The notes under the pieces are model-generated. The model did no database searches. It was not told the origin of the DNA and saw only the letters and a list, made by a program, of their open reading frames with translations. This document shows, piece by piece, positions 18,319 through 29,176 of a stretch of 64,000 nt of DNA; within the stretch, counting starts at the first letter, position 1, and every line of letters starts with the position of its first letter. The DNA lies in contig NZ_JACYFG010000002.1 in NCBI RefSeq assembly GCF_014803405.1, forward strand, positions 1 through 64,000. Reading direction: 5' to 3'. The stretch is from Pelagicoccus enzymogenes (lineage in GTDB: Bacteria > Verrucomicrobiota > Verrucomicrobiia > Opitutales > Opitutaceae). Position numbers and translations under genes: made by a program.

Positions 18319-19314
18319 TTATTCGACTCCCCAATCTAAAATCACGCCCATCACCGGTTCGCTCTTGGTCTCGATCAACTTCCATGCTTCGGCTGCCTTA
18401 TCGACTGGAAAACGGTGCGTGATGAGCGACAGCGTATCCAAAGTTCCATTCGCGACGAGCTCCATCGTTTCCGCCAAGCGTTCCGGCGTTGCTCCAGAGA
18501 CGAGATCGATACAGAGTTCCTTGTAGCGTGGCGGCTGCAACTGCAGCTGGTCGTCTGGTCCGTAAAAGCCTGCCGAAACGAGATGAGCGAAGCGTCGCAA
18601 AAGGCCCTGCAACCTATCCATCAGCTCGATACTTCCTACCGTGTCGACCGCTACCTGAGCGCCCTCCGGGAAAAGCCTGGCCACTTCCTCGACCCACTTC
18701 CCTCCCGCTTCCAGCAGCGTGACGCCTTGCTTGAAGTAAGCGAGCCGATCCGCGTGCCGGCCGACCAAAACCACTTTCGCCCCGCGGGATGCAAGCATTT
18801 GGGCAGTCCACTGTCCCACCAGTCCATCGCCGACCACGATGGCTCCATCGCCGGGTTTCAAGCGCGGCCGAATGCCAGCGTTGTAGCCCACTTGCGTAAG
18901 CACCAGTCCGGAAAAGGCTAAGGGATCCACTCCTTCCGGAAGCTTCAGGACCGCCGCTCGCGGGCAAACGGAAGGCGAAACATGCCCGCCTCGCGGCTCG
19001 AACATCCCGTCGATTTTTCCGATGGAAGCAAAAACGCGGTCGCCTACCTTCAGGTCGTCCACCTGCGCGCCGACCCATTCCACGATGCCGACCTTCTGGT
19101 AACCGGCTACGATGGGAAAGGGATGCGGGTCGCCGGGCCGCCAGGGCGTATCGCCATCGACCCTTTCTCCCCGCAGGTAAGAGCCTTCCGTCCCGTTGCT
19201 GATCCAACTGTGCGTCACCCGCACCAGCACCTGATCCGCCGCCGGATCGGGACAGTCTACCTCTTGAAAAGAAACCGTGTTCCGGTCTGTGAATACAACA
19301 GCTTTAGCCTTCAT
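18319..19314 (-). CDS. second MDR-family dehydrogenase
   Basis: 331 aa. N-terminal GroES-like fold (SWISNGTEGSYLRGERV) and Rossmann fold around GDGAIVVGDGLVGQWTAQ near residue 155. The SNGTE sequence where Cys normally binds catalytic zinc indicates a zinc-independent or altered member, comparable with the BchC-like or threonine-dehydrogenase-like subgroup. Its first 11 bp overlap the end of the heparinase-like gene, and its stop is 2 bp ahead of the next dehydrogenase, so the three are co-translated. Two tandem, clearly different MDR enzymes suggest successive or reciprocal oxidation and reduction of the same sugar, for example epimerisation through a keto intermediate (inference). Confidence 0.75.
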   Translation of the reverse strand: MKAKAVVFTDRNTVSFQEVDCPDPAADQVLVRVTHSWISNGTEGSYLRGERVDGDTPWRPGDPHPFPIVAGYQKVGIVEWVGAQVDDLKVGDRVFASIGKIDGMFEPRGGHVSPSVCPRAAVLKLPEGVDPLAFSGLVLTQVGYNAGIRPRLKPGDGAIVVGDGLVGQWTAQMLASRGAKVVLVGRHADRLAYFKQGVTLLEAGGKWVEEVARLFPEGAQVAVDTVGSIELMDRLQGLLRRFAHLVSAGFYGPDDQLQLQPPRYKELCIDLVSGATPERLAETMELVANGTLDTLSLITHRFPVDKAAEAWKLIETKSEPVMGVILDWGVE

Positions 19315-21352
19315 TTCTTATTTCCACGGAAGGAACGTCGCCTCTCGTATCCAAAATCCCTGTCATTCCATTCGCCTCGAACCGCCAAAGCGAACCGGAC
19401 TTCCGGGCCTTGAGTTCGGGGCGGTTTCCACTTCCGGACTGTTCCGCAACCAAGACCGTCAGGAGCTCGTGACGTCGAGCTGGCGCACTCTTGGCCGACA
19501 CAAAAGGATAGTCTCCCAATTCATTCGGCTCTTCCAAGCTCACCCCTTCCACCAAATCTTCCCTGAAATCGAGCGTCCTCCCCGTTACCGACAAAGGAGT
19601 ATTCGCAGCGAAGGCGCCGTACAAGATCGCTCCCGGCCGCTTCAGTTCGAAATTACCGCCCTTTCGCGACACTTCCGCTAGACCATCACGATTGTCGGGG
19701 AAGTAACGGGCCTCAATCGACTCCGCCGACTCGGCCAACTGTACTTGGTCTAGTACCACAACGACCGTCGGTTTGAGAAAAACCATAGTCCGCAAGACCT
19801 TGCGTACATTGTCATTGGCAAGTTGATACGCATGCGTCGCGTCGCTCGTCCACCAAACGTGGTCACCCTTGTCGGTGAAGGACAGGATCTTGGCTTCCGC
19901 CTTTCCGGCGTTTACCCCTTCCTCGCCTTCGTGGTACTGGTGTCCGCGACCGCCGATCAAAATCGCGTTGTGGGCCTTGGTCATGCGCAGCGTCCACTTC
20001 GGGTCGCGGCGGTCGTAGGCCGCGCCGAAGGGATCGTTGAGTAGACGTTCTCCGAAGGCCTTGAAAAGAAAGCTGTTGCGGTCCGCGTGTTCGTGATTCG
20101 CCGGATTTCCGCTGCGAAAGGCCAAGACTGCGTCCTCCGCGCCCCAGCCGCTCCGGCAAATGACCCAGTCCAAATCCGTACGGTAATTCTTCAGCTCGTC
20201 ACGGGGCGGCTCGCTGCTGCGTCCGGGCCTGTACCAAAGAAAATCGAGGAAATAACCCGGAGCGGCGAAGTTTTCGGTCGCGTGCTGAGCGGCCTCGTTC
20301 CCTGCGCGTTCGCGTATCCAAGATCCGACACAGGGATGGATCGAAGCCGACGCGTCGCTGAAGTTAACGACGTCCGGCGTACCATCCGATTTCTTGCCAG
20401 CTTGCATTACGGCCACGTCGTCGATGATCCCCGACCAATTAGCAGCCTTGGCCCAATCGATATCGCCCATCAGGCGGTAGTGGGCCTCGCAGAATTGCAG
20501 CACCAGCCGCAAGGCGTAGGCCCCGTAACTCAGACCTTCCAAATAGCTACCATTGGGAGAAAACTCGCTTAGCACTTGGTAGGTGCTGTCCACCGCTGTA
20601 TCCATCCATTGGTCACAACGAGAGTCACGCCCCCGCAGTGCGAGCGCTGCCAATCCCAATCCCATCGTCGAGGTGCCGCGCAAATTGGTGCGACCAAGAA
20701 AATACGGCCAGTTTTCCAAGCTGTATTCGTTGATAAAAGGGTGCTCGGGATCGTAGCGCCAGCCCGCGACTGATTCAGGCTGGTTCATGCCTAGGATCGT
20801 ACGCTCGCATGGAATCGCTCCCTTTTCCGCCAACACCGACAAGAAGCCTTCGTTCAACTCGTCGCCAAAGGCGTCGCCCAAGGCTTCCCGGGCAAACAGC
20901 AGGCGCGAAACCGCCATCGCCGCCCGCATCAAACCAATATCCTCCTCGCCATCCATCAAGTAGTCCCACTTCGGCAAAGCGACCACCCGCTCGAAGCCGA
21001 ACAAAAGCGCATCGCGTCCTTCTTCCGTCGGTTCCACGATGTAGACCACCGAGCAACGCTCGAAAGCGGCCCAAAAGTCGCGCAAGTCGTAGACGATATT
21101 GCCGGAGGCCTCGAACTTCTTCCAAGCATCTACCACGGATTGCGGTCCCTTAGAGGCCCACTCTTCGTACTTCGAGCCAAGGAGCGCCGTACGCGCGTTC
21201 CGACGAATCCGCGGGATGTCCTCTTTCTCGAAGAAAATGCGACCGGACTCCTTCCCTCGATTCAGGCCGCCCCAAACGGGAAACGGCGGCAAGCTCGCTC
21301 CAGCGAGTGCGATTCCGCCTACCTTGAGGGCGTCTCGTCTGTTCATCATCAT
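19304..21352 (-). CDS. exported heparinase II/III-family polysaccharide lyase
   Basis: 682 aa. The leader MNRRDALKVGGIALAGAS has the twin-arginine look. An alpha/alpha toroid with SYLEGLSYGAY near 269-279 is followed by the family C-terminal sheet motif NHEHADRNSF at 419-428 and AHNAILIGG at 460-468. His420, His422 and Asp424 form the expected metal-linked cluster, and Tyr276 is a candidate catalytic Tyr. The family cleaves heparin, heparan, alginate or other uronate glycans by beta-elimination. It heads the minus-strand operon that continues through two dehydrogenases, the 641-aa protein and a propeller. Which glycan it cuts is not shown by sequence alone. Confidence 0.85.
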   Translation of the reverse strand: MMMNRRDALKVGGIALAGASLPPFPVWGGLNRGKESGRIFFEKEDIPRIRRNARTALLGSKYEEWASKGPQSVVDAWKKFEASGNIVYDLRDFWAAFERCSVVYIVEPTEEGRDALLFGFERVVALPKWDYLMDGEEDIGLMRAAMAVSRLLFAREALGDAFGDELNEGFLSVLAEKGAIPCERTILGMNQPESVAGWRYDPEHPFINEYSLENWPYFLGRTNLRGTSTMGLGLAALALRGRDSRCDQWMDTAVDSTYQVLSEFSPNGSYLEGLSYGAYALRLVLQFCEAHYRLMGDIDWAKAANWSGIIDDVAVMQAGKKSDGTPDVVNFSDASASIHPCVGSWIRERAGNEAAQHATENFAAPGYFLDFLWYRPGRSSEPPRDELKNYRTDLDWVICRSGWGAEDAVLAFRSGNPANHEHADRNSFLFKAFGERLLNDPFGAAYDRRDPKWTLRMTKAHNAILIGGRGHQYHEGEEGVNAGKAEAKILSFTDKGDHVWWTSDATHAYQLANDNVRKVLRTMVFLKPTVVVVLDQVQLAESAESIEARYFPDNRDGLAEVSRKGGNFELKRPGAILYGAFAANTPLSVTGRTLDFREDLVEGVSLEEPNELGDYPFVSAKSAPARRHELLTVLVAEQSGSGNRPELKARKSGSLWRFEANGMTGILDTRGDVPSVEIRNEG

Positions 21353-21479
21353 CTTTGGGTGGTTCGGGGGGAAAGTTCAAAAGCTACCAGCTACCCCAGA
21401 CCTCGGAACCCTGTTCCGCGCTATATTGTAAACCAAGGCATTCGTTGGCCTCCTCCGCCTTTGCCCTTGGAATTGCCCT
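21353..21479. promoter_or_regulatory. divergent promoter gap between heparinase-like and sialidase-like genes
   Basis: 127 bp serving both directions. TATATTGTAAA at 21423-21433 keeps one half (GTAAA) of the TTTAC-N-GTAAA palindrome found in other gaps of this window, with two mismatches in the other half. This is too weak to call as a site by itself. Confidence 0.3.
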
Positions 21480-22667
21480 ATGTTCAAAGCCTCCCCTTTC
21501 GCCCCCGCCTGCCTCGCCCTTTGCCTTGGCCTTTCGCACGTGGCGGGCAGCGAGAACGCCCGCGTGCTCGAGCACCTCAGCATCTACGAGAAACGGGACG
21601 CCTACTGCGCTTGGCCCGCCATCGCCCGGGCCGAAAACGGCGACCTCGTAGTGCTCTTCACCCGCACCGAGGAACACATGGCCCCCAACGGGGAAATCCT
21701 CCTCTCCCGCTCGACCGACAACGGCCAAACATGGCTGCCGCCCGCCATCGTCTACGACACTCCCATCGACGACCGCGAATCAGGCCTCACCCGCCTCGAC
21801 GACGGGCGGCTGCTCACCCACCTGCGTTCGGTCCGCTTCGAGACTTCCACCTACCAAAATTTGCCCGACACCGCCTACCCGCCCGAGCTCATTGCCCGCT
21901 GGAGCGACTACGTGCAAAAGCCGGAATACCAAAACTCCACCGCTCTCAGCCGGGCCTGGCAAACCGTATCCACCGACCATGGCGTCACTTGGAGCGAGCC
22001 GACTCCGGGCGTGGACTCCATTCATGGCGGCATCCAGCTGCAAAACGGCAGCTTGCTCGTGGCGTCCTACCGCGACGACGGCGGAAACATCGGCGTGCAC
22101 GCCACCCCGAACCCGGAAACGCCCTGGCAAAAGGTCGCCACCGTCAACTGCCCGCAACCGGAAACCATCCGCTTCGGGGAACCCCATATCCTGCAGCTCG
22201 CCAGCGGACGCGTCATCATGATGATCCGCGCCACCGCCAAGCCTTACGACGACGCTTCGCCCCGCTGCCACCTTTGGGCCAGCTACTCGGACGATAACGG
22301 CCAGAGCTGGACCCCCGCCTACCAAACGCCCCTCTGGGGCTACCCGCCGCACCTTTTGCAGCTTTCCGACGGACGCATCCTCTGTAGCTACGGCTACCGA
22401 CGCCCACCCTTCGGACAACGGGCCTGCGTCAGCGACGACGGCATCACCTGGAAACTCGAAAACGAGTTCGTCCTCCGCGACGACGCCGCCAACAAGGATC
22501 TCGGCTATCCCGTATCCATAGAGCTCGACCCGGGCCGTATCCTCACCGTCTACTATCAACCGAACATTCCCGCCGGATCCAATCCGGCCACCCATCCCCC
22601 GCACCCCAACCGCAAAAAGCCCGGCATTCTCGGCACCGTGTGGGAACTCCCTTTGCGCACTAGATAA
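21480..22667 (+). CDS. secreted sialidase-like six-bladed propeller (exo-alpha-sialidase superfamily)
   Basis: 395 aa with a signal peptide (FAPACLALCLGLSHVAG). Four Asp-box repeats are visible: STDNGQTW, STDHGVTW, YSDDNGQSW and VSDDGITW, the hallmark of GH33-like propellers. The early Arg (RAENGDLVVLF region) and a late Tyr in TVYYQ could be active-site residues, but the complete three-Arg carboxylate-binding set cannot be confirmed by eye. The name sialidase should therefore be read as fold, not substrate. Five bp separate it from the M28 peptidase, so both form a plus-strand pair opposite the heparinase operon. Confidence 0.78.
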   Translation: MFKASPFAPACLALCLGLSHVAGSENARVLEHLSIYEKRDAYCAWPAIARAENGDLVVLFTRTEEHMAPNGEILLSRSTDNGQTWLPPAIVYDTPIDDRESGLTRLDDGRLLTHLRSVRFETSTYQNLPDTAYPPELIARWSDYVQKPEYQNSTALSRAWQTVSTDHGVTWSEPTPGVDSIHGGIQLQNGSLLVASYRDDGGNIGVHATPNPETPWQKVATVNCPQPETIRFGEPHILQLASGRVIMMIRATAKPYDDASPRCHLWASYSDDNGQSWTPAYQTPLWGYPPHLLQLSDGRILCSYGYRRPPFGQRACVSDDGITWKLENEFVLRDDAANKDLGYPVSIELDPGRILTVYYQPNIPAGSNPATHPPHPNRKKPGILGTVWELPLRTR

Positions 22668-22672
22668 ACCCG

Positions 22673-24067
22673 ATGAAAACGCTTTCCCTTACGCTCTTCC
22701 TAACACTCGCCGGCACCGCCGCCTTCGCCGGAAACGGCGACCAAGCCGTTCGCGAACGCCTCATGGGCGCCGCCTTCCTCGACAACCAGTCCTATGCCCT
22801 GCTCGAGGAGATGACCAATCTCTACGGCGGCCGCCTCGCCGGTACCGAATCCAACGAGAAGTCCCTGCAACTCCTCGAAGACGCCCTCGCTGCAAACGGC
22901 ATCGCCCACCACCGCGAATCCTTCACCTTTCCCGGTTGGGAGAGACGCGAAGACCACGCCGCCCTCGTCCACCCACTCCAGCGCACGCTCCGCTCCATCG
23001 CCATGGGCTACGTCGACCAGCACGCGCCCTTCACCGCTGAACTCGTCTACCTCGGACGCGGATCCGACGAAGAAATTCCCGCCAACGCGCACGGCAAAAT
23101 CGGCCTGCTCGCCGCCAACGTGAAACTGACCCAAGACAGTATCCAAGCCTTCGCTACAGAAAACGGGATCAAGGGCCTTCTGCTCACCAACCGCAAAAAC
23201 GGCGGCCAACTGCTTGCCCGCACCGCCAACTACAGCGGCGACGCCTCTCCTATTCCCATCTACTCGGTAACCGAAGAGGAAGGCCACTGGCTCAAACGTC
23301 TCATCGAAAGCGAGCAAAAACCGGAAGTCCGGCTTTCCACCCAATCCATCGTTAAAGAGATTACCTGCGACAACCTCGTCGCCACCTTGCCTGGAAAAAC
23401 CTCGAAGAAGATCGTGATCGGGGCCCACTTCGACTCCTGGGACCTCGGCCAAGGCGCCTTGGACAACGGCCTCGGCATCGCCCAAGCCTACGACATCACG
23501 CGCCTCATCCACAAAATAAATCCAGAAAACCACTACACTATCGAGACCGTTTGGTTCAACGCAGAGGAATTCGGACTCTTCGGTTCCTACGCCTACATGG
23601 AGCGCCATCAAGACGCTGAGATCGTAGCCATGCTCAACATGGACATGGTGGGAAATCCTCTCGGCGCCAACGCCATGGGATTCGCTTCCCTCATCCCGCC
23701 GCTCAAGGAGTTCTCCCAAGGCATGGGCGGCCTCTCCCTGCCCAAGCCCGTAGTCAACGCGCCTTGGCTCGGCAGCGACCACATGCCCTTCATCAACCAA
23801 GGCATCCCCTCCATCACCTTGAACGCGCCTATCGACCCCGAGGCCGTCGCCTTCTACCACGACTTCGGCGACACCTTCGAAAAGGTAGACAAGGAAGTGC
23901 TTTCCAAATCCATCGGCATCCTCTCCCTTCTCACCTACCAGCTCGCGAACGATCCCGAACTCGACCGCCCTCGCCTGAGCCAAGAGGAAACCATCGAGCT
24001 GCTGAAAAACGCCCGCCTCGACCTCCGCATGAAACGAGCCGGCATCTGGCCCTTCCCCGAAGAGTAA
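22673..24067 (+). CDS. exported M28-family zinc aminopeptidase with PA insert
   Basis: 464 aa with a signal peptide (LTLFLTLAGTAAFA). Co-catalytic zinc ligands are visible: His252 and Asp264 (GAHFDSWD, GALDNG), Glu298-Glu299 (NAEEFG), Asp324 (NMDMVG) and a His near 405 (FYHDFGDTFEK). A protease-associated insert occupies about residues 120-220. The layout is that of plasma glutamate carboxypeptidase-type M28 members. It follows the sialidase-like gene by 5 bp and may act on peptide parts of glycoconjugates, which is an inference from pairing. A perfect REP-like hairpin begins 13 bp after the stop. Confidence 0.88.
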   Translation: MKTLSLTLFLTLAGTAAFAGNGDQAVRERLMGAAFLDNQSYALLEEMTNLYGGRLAGTESNEKSLQLLEDALAANGIAHHRESFTFPGWERREDHAALVHPLQRTLRSIAMGYVDQHAPFTAELVYLGRGSDEEIPANAHGKIGLLAANVKLTQDSIQAFATENGIKGLLLTNRKNGGQLLARTANYSGDASPIPIYSVTEEEGHWLKRLIESEQKPEVRLSTQSIVKEITCDNLVATLPGKTSKKIVIGAHFDSWDLGQGALDNGLGIAQAYDITRLIHKINPENHYTIETVWFNAEEFGLFGSYAYMERHQDAEIVAMLNMDMVGNPLGANAMGFASLIPPLKEFSQGMGGLSLPKPVVNAPWLGSDHMPFINQGIPSITLNAPIDPEAVAFYHDFGDTFEKVDKEVLSKSIGILSLLTYQLANDPELDRPRLSQEETIELLKNARLDLRMKRAGIWPFPEE

Positions 24068-24080
24068 CTCAGACCCGTTT

Positions 24081-24143
24081 GTGGGAAGCGGCCTTGTGCC
24101 GCGATAAACCGCTCTCCGATCGCGACGCAAGGTCGCTTCCCAC
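24081..24143. repeat. REP-like palindromic element (copy 1)
   Basis: Arms 24081-24105 and 24119-24143 are 25 bp each and nearly perfectly complementary (GTGGGAAGCG...GCGAT type), with a 13-nt loop. It lies between the convergent M28 and BNR_4 genes and could serve as a bidirectional terminator. The same arm sequence recurs at 34285-34341 and 59611-59671 and, diverged, at 30907-30980 and 38073-38093. Confidence 0.75.
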
Positions 24144-24160
24144 TAGAACATCACCCAACA

Positions 24161-25458
24161 TCACTCGCCCGGCACCCACCAGACTTCGTTGCTCAACTGG
24201 TCGCTCAAGCTTTCGCCGCGAACGCCCTTGGTGTAAACGTAACTTGGATACGCCAGCATTTCGTTGAACCCGGTCGGCCGTTCCATGTTCGGCATCCAAC
24301 TGGGCAAGTCAGCGTCAATCTCGCCAACCAGCATCCCTTCAAAACGCGCCCCTCCATCTCGCGCAAGAAAGCAGACCAGCTCCGAGGTCGGGTCGCCCCA
24401 ATCCGGGGCCAAGGGCTGCACCCGCATGGCAACTGCCGTCACCACCGCTTGCCCGGACTTCCCGAACGACACCCCGCCGTGCATGAAAAGGGCCCAATCC
24501 CGCAGCTCCTCAGGCAGGTACTTGTTGAGCTGTCGGTGACGCCATTTCCCGTCACCGTAGGGGCTCGCCAAATACGATTCGCTGCTGTCTTCGGTACGCA
24601 CGCCATAAGGAACCCAAGGCCTGCCATCCGGCCCGACTGCGATTGAGCCTGCATTGAGGATGCGCCCTTCGATGCCTCGCCCGCTGGCGATCACATCCAT
24701 GGTGTCAGCGGTTGCCGGCAAAGGCACTTCGCCGCCGTCCGAGCGCGTCCAAGTCACGCCCCCGTCCTCGCTCTTCATGTAGCCAACCGTCGTCAACGGT
24801 TGCTCAATCTCATCCTCCGGCATCTCGTAAATCCGAGTGGCAAGGTGTATCGTTTCATGATCGCTGCCCCAGGCCAAGGAAGCGGCGAACTGGGAATAGA
24901 TCCCATGTCGCGAACTCACCAAGGCCCGCTCCCGCTGCCACGTCTCGCCGGGATTTTTCCGCCACATCTCCAACTCCCAAGGACGCTCGTCATAGCTCCG
25001 CCGCGCCGTCAGGATCAGCGACCCGTCCTTGGCGCACAAGAGCGACGGATAGGTCAAGTTATGCCCGAACGGCTCGTATTCGCTCCACTGCGACGCGTCG
25101 TTGGGCCGCAAGGATTTCCGGTAGCGGACGGGGTGATGGTGCGCGTAGTAGATGACGTGCAAGTACCCCTCGCCATCAATCGTCAAGGCTGGCCCGCCGT
25201 GATTGTCCTGAGCCTCTCCAATCGTATATTTCTCCGACCAAGTCTCCGACGCATGATCCAAAGTACGGATACAAACCCGAAAGCCTTCCTCCGGAGAGTC
25301 CAACCACGCCACATGCGTCTTGCCCTGAAAGCTTACGATCTTGGGAGATTCCAGGTAGGCCGTCGCCCTTCCCGAACCTTGCTGGGAGAGCAGGACCGCG
25401 TTCCTCGCCGACATAGCTACCCCTAGGCAAACGAACAACCAAGCAAATAAAAACGCCC

Positions 25459-25462
<4 letters not shown>
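24161..25462 (-). CDS. secreted BNR_4-type seven-bladed propeller, candidate ulvan-lyase-like (PL24/PL25-like)
   Basis: 433 aa with a signal peptide ([17 protein letters not shown]). The [17 protein letters not shown] stretch, followed by [11 protein letters not shown], matches the pattern of PF15892 propellers, the group that, as I recall, contains ulvan lyases of PL24 and PL25, in which a His and a Tyr in the funnel do catalysis. Candidate residues are the His of DNHGG and the His/Tyr of YYAHHH. Lyase activity is an inference from this resemblance, and non-catalytic relatives exist. Its ATG overlaps the stop of kbl by 4 bp, an odd pairing of a cytoplasmic amino-acid enzyme with a secreted one. 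Confidence 0.65.
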
Positions 25463-26643
<1,181 letters not shown>

Positions 26644-26667
26644 TGCTTTTTGGATACGCTCTTTCGC

Positions 26668-27693
26668 TTACTCCCAATCGAGAATGACCTTGCCCGATTG
26701 CCCCGACTCCATGGCCGCAAACGCTTGCTCGAACTCCGTGTAGTGGAAGCGATGCGTGATCACCGGCTTCAAGTCCAAGCCGCTCTGCAACATCACCGAC
26801 ATCTTGTACCAAGTCTCGAATATCTCGCGACCGTAGATGCCCTTGATCGTCAACATATTGAATACCACGTGATTCCAGTCGATGCCCATCGCTCCGCTGG
26901 GAATCCCCAACATGGCCACCTTACCGCCGTGGCACATGTTGTTGATCATGTCCTGAAAGGCCTTCGGGTTGCCCGACATCTCCAGCCCCACGTCGAAGCC
27001 CTCGTGCATCCCGAGCTCCTCCTGAGTGGAAGCGACGTCGCGTTCCTTCACGTTGATCGCCAGGGTCGCGCCCATCTTACGAGCGAGCTCCAGCCTGTAT
27101 TCATTCAAGTCCGACACCACGATGTAGCGAGCCCCCGCGTGCCGCGCCACCGCAGTGGCCATAATGCCGATCGGTCCCGCCCCCGTGATCAAAACATCCT
27201 CCCCTAAAAGGGGAAACGACAGGGCCGTATGCACCGCGTTTCCAAAGGGATCGAAAATCGAGGCGATATCCAGATCGACGCCTTCGTGGTGCAGCCAGAC
27301 GTTGCTCATCGGCAGTACGATGTACTCGGCAAACGCTCCCGGTCGGTTGACGCCGATCCCTTTCACGTGGGCGCAAAGGTGACGCCGACCCGCCATGCAA
27401 TTGCGGCATAGTCCGCACACCACGTGCCCTTCCCCGCTAACGAGGTCGCCTTTCTTAAAATCTAGGACGTTTCCTCCCACCTCTACGACCTCGCCCACGA
27501 ACTCGTGGCCGACCACCATGGGTACCGGTATCGTCTGCTGCGCCCATTCGTCCCAAACGTAGATATGCAGGTCCGTGCCGCACACGCCCGTGCGTATCAC
27601 GCGGATCAATACGTCGTTGATGCCAAACTCAGGCTTGGCAACGTCCTCCAGCCACAACCCACGGCGCGCGTAGCGTTTGACCAGCCCTTTCAT
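26668..27693 (-). CDS. tdh: L-threonine 3-dehydrogenase
   Basis: 341 aa MDR enzyme. Catalytic zinc ligands Cys38, His63 and Glu64, and structural zinc Cys93, Cys96, Cys99 and Cys107, are all present, as are the NAD-binding [10 protein letters not shown] block and the Tdh hallmark [17 protein letters not shown]. It oxidises L-threonine to 2-amino-3-ketobutyrate with NAD. It lies 17 bp after the Gfo/Idh gene and 24 bp before kbl. Together with kbl it makes glycine and acetyl-CoA. Glycine from threonine would also feed the one-carbon pool, if a glycine cleavage system exists elsewhere. Confidence 0.95.
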   Translation of the reverse strand: MKGLVKRYARRGLWLEDVAKPEFGINDVLIRVIRTGVCGTDLHIYVWDEWAQQTIPVPMVVGHEFVGEVVEVGGNVLDFKKGDLVSGEGHVVCGLCRNCMAGRRHLCAHVKGIGVNRPGAFAEYIVLPMSNVWLHHEGVDLDIASIFDPFGNAVHTALSFPLLGEDVLITGAGPIGIMATAVARHAGARYIVVSDLNEYRLELARKMGATLAINVKERDVASTQEELGMHEGFDVGLEMSGNPKAFQDMINNMCHGGKVAMLGIPSGAMGIDWNHVVFNMLTIKGIYGREIFETWYKMSVMLQSGLDLKPVITHRFHYTEFEQAFAAMESGQSGKVILDWE

Positions 27694-27710
27694 TTGATTC
27701 GATTGCCTGA

Positions 27711-29009
27711 CTACTTTGCGATCCGCTGGACGGCTTCACCCTCAGTCGGATCCTCGCAATAGGTGGCGAGAAACGCGTCATAATTCGCGACATCCGCCGC
27801 GCTGGGCTGCACCGCCCAAGGAGCGCCTACTTCCTTGAACGTTTTCCGCTCCCTAAAGGAACGGATAGCAAAGTACTCCAAGTCTGCCACCGTATCAAAT
27901 ACGTCCCCGCTTTCGTCGCGAATCGCCCTCCGGTAGGCTCGCGGAATGTCCTGGATCTCCGTCGTGTCATGCACCGTATTCACCCACTTGACAGTGCCCC
28001 TTCCAAGGTCGCTGGTGCAGATGCGAGCGGGTTTGCCCTCCATGCGATCCAAGATGTTGTCGAACATGTGATCCCGGACCGCGATCTGGCCGAGCTTCGG
28101 GTGACGCGTGCGTTCCCCGGCGATTTCCACCTCGTAGTCGCCAATGAAGCGCCAAACAATTTCGCCCCGATCGCCCACGATGCGGATCTCCGGGTCAAAG
28201 CGCTGATGGGCGCTGTGGCTGAGCACCACCGCAGCCTCGATCCCTGAGTCCATGGTGGCGACGCTACGCACCGTGTCGTAGCTTTCGATGGGCTTGGCCC
28301 GATAGGTCTCCGCCTGCATTTTCACGATGTTCGCCTCCTTGCCGAGCTCGTCGCCCGACCAGAAGAGAATCAAGTTGATCAAGTGGCAGAGGGCGTTGTG
28401 CAAGGGGGAGTCCAAGATCCAGCTCTCGCCGTCGTGCAGGCGCCCGCTCCACTTGTTGCGCGAGTAGTAAGCGCCGCCCCGCCCCCAAAGAGCGAGGCAA
28501 TCGATGCGCCGCACCGTGCCGATCTCGCCGGCCAAAAGGCGTTTCTTGATATCCCACGTTTCCTTTTGATAGGCGTACTGGAAACCGACGCTGATGCTGA
28601 TCCCTGAACGTCGCTCCGCTTCCTGGATCTCCGCTACATCTTGCAAGGTGGGGGCCAAAGGCTTCTCTACCGTTACCTGGTAACCTCGAGCAAGACTCTC
28701 GACAACCATCCGAGTATGCCAGCCAATGCCAGTCGGGATGCAAACCCAGTCAATCAGCCCCTTGCCCTCCTCGAGCATTTCGAGATAATCCCCGAAAACC
28801 GGGACCGAACGTTCCTCGAAAAACTTGATTTGTTCGGCCGTCTCTTCGGGATTGATAATAGTGACCGCCCCCCAAGCGACGCGTCCAAGATCGACCAGTC
28901 GGGTCAGGGCTTCAAAATAGGCTGAACCGTAGCCGGTTACACCGACGAGGCCCACGCGGACGGGTCCGCGCGGCGGTTCTGAAAAGGGAGAGGTGCTAGT
29001 GTTGATCAT
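27711..29009 (-). CDS. Gfo/Idh/MocA-family oxidoreductase
   Basis: 432 aa from the ATG at 29009; the longer frame starting at 29093 adds 28 residues ahead of the fold and is unlikely. Rossmann motif [10 protein letters not shown] near residue 22, and the VEKPLA motif with the catalytic-site Lys near 115. The C-terminal domain carries [10 protein letters not shown], the His of which fits the dimerisation or catalytic region. Such enzymes oxidise, reduce or epimerise sugars, inositols or amino-sugar derivatives with NAD(P). It is the first gene of a Gfo-tdh-kbl-BNR_4 minus-strand operon. A near match to the TTTAC-N-GTAAA palindrome lies upstream (29133-29143). Confidence 0.8.
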   Translation of the reverse strand: MINTSTSPFSEPPRGPVRVGLVGVTGYGSAYFEALTRLVDLGRVAWGAVTIINPEETAEQIKFFEERSVPVFGDYLEMLEEGKGLIDWVCIPTGIGWHTRMVVESLARGYQVTVEKPLAPTLQDVAEIQEAERRSGISISVGFQYAYQKETWDIKKRLLAGEIGTVRRIDCLALWGRGGAYYSRNKWSGRLHDGESWILDSPLHNALCHLINLILFWSGDELGKEANIVKMQAETYRAKPIESYDTVRSVATMDSGIEAAVVLSHSAHQRFDPEIRIVGDRGEIVWRFIGDYEVEIAGERTRHPKLGQIAVRDHMFDNILDRMEGKPARICTSDLGRGTVKWVNTVHDTTEIQDIPRAYRRAIRDESGDVFDTVADLEYFAIRSFRERKTFKEVGAPWAVQPSAADVANYDAFLATYCEDPTEGEAVQRIAK

Positions 29010-29176
29010 CCGCAGGAAAAAAGAGTCGAATCGACTCCGATAGTACGAGAAGCGCAGTCCTGCGAAAGACGCAGAACTGCCGATAATCAACAAGCTAGCC
29101 CATCACGTTCCGCCGGTCATGGAAAAGTTGTTTTTCCAGTAAAGCGGATTTCCGCGGACCACCGCCTTTTTGCAGC

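Noticed and set aside
22700-24130. 476-codon open frame on the minus strand opposite the M28 peptidase
   Set aside because: It is the antisense shadow of a high-GC gene. The plus-strand frame has zinc motifs and a leader, while this one shows low-complexity Val/Gly/Glu composition and no motif.
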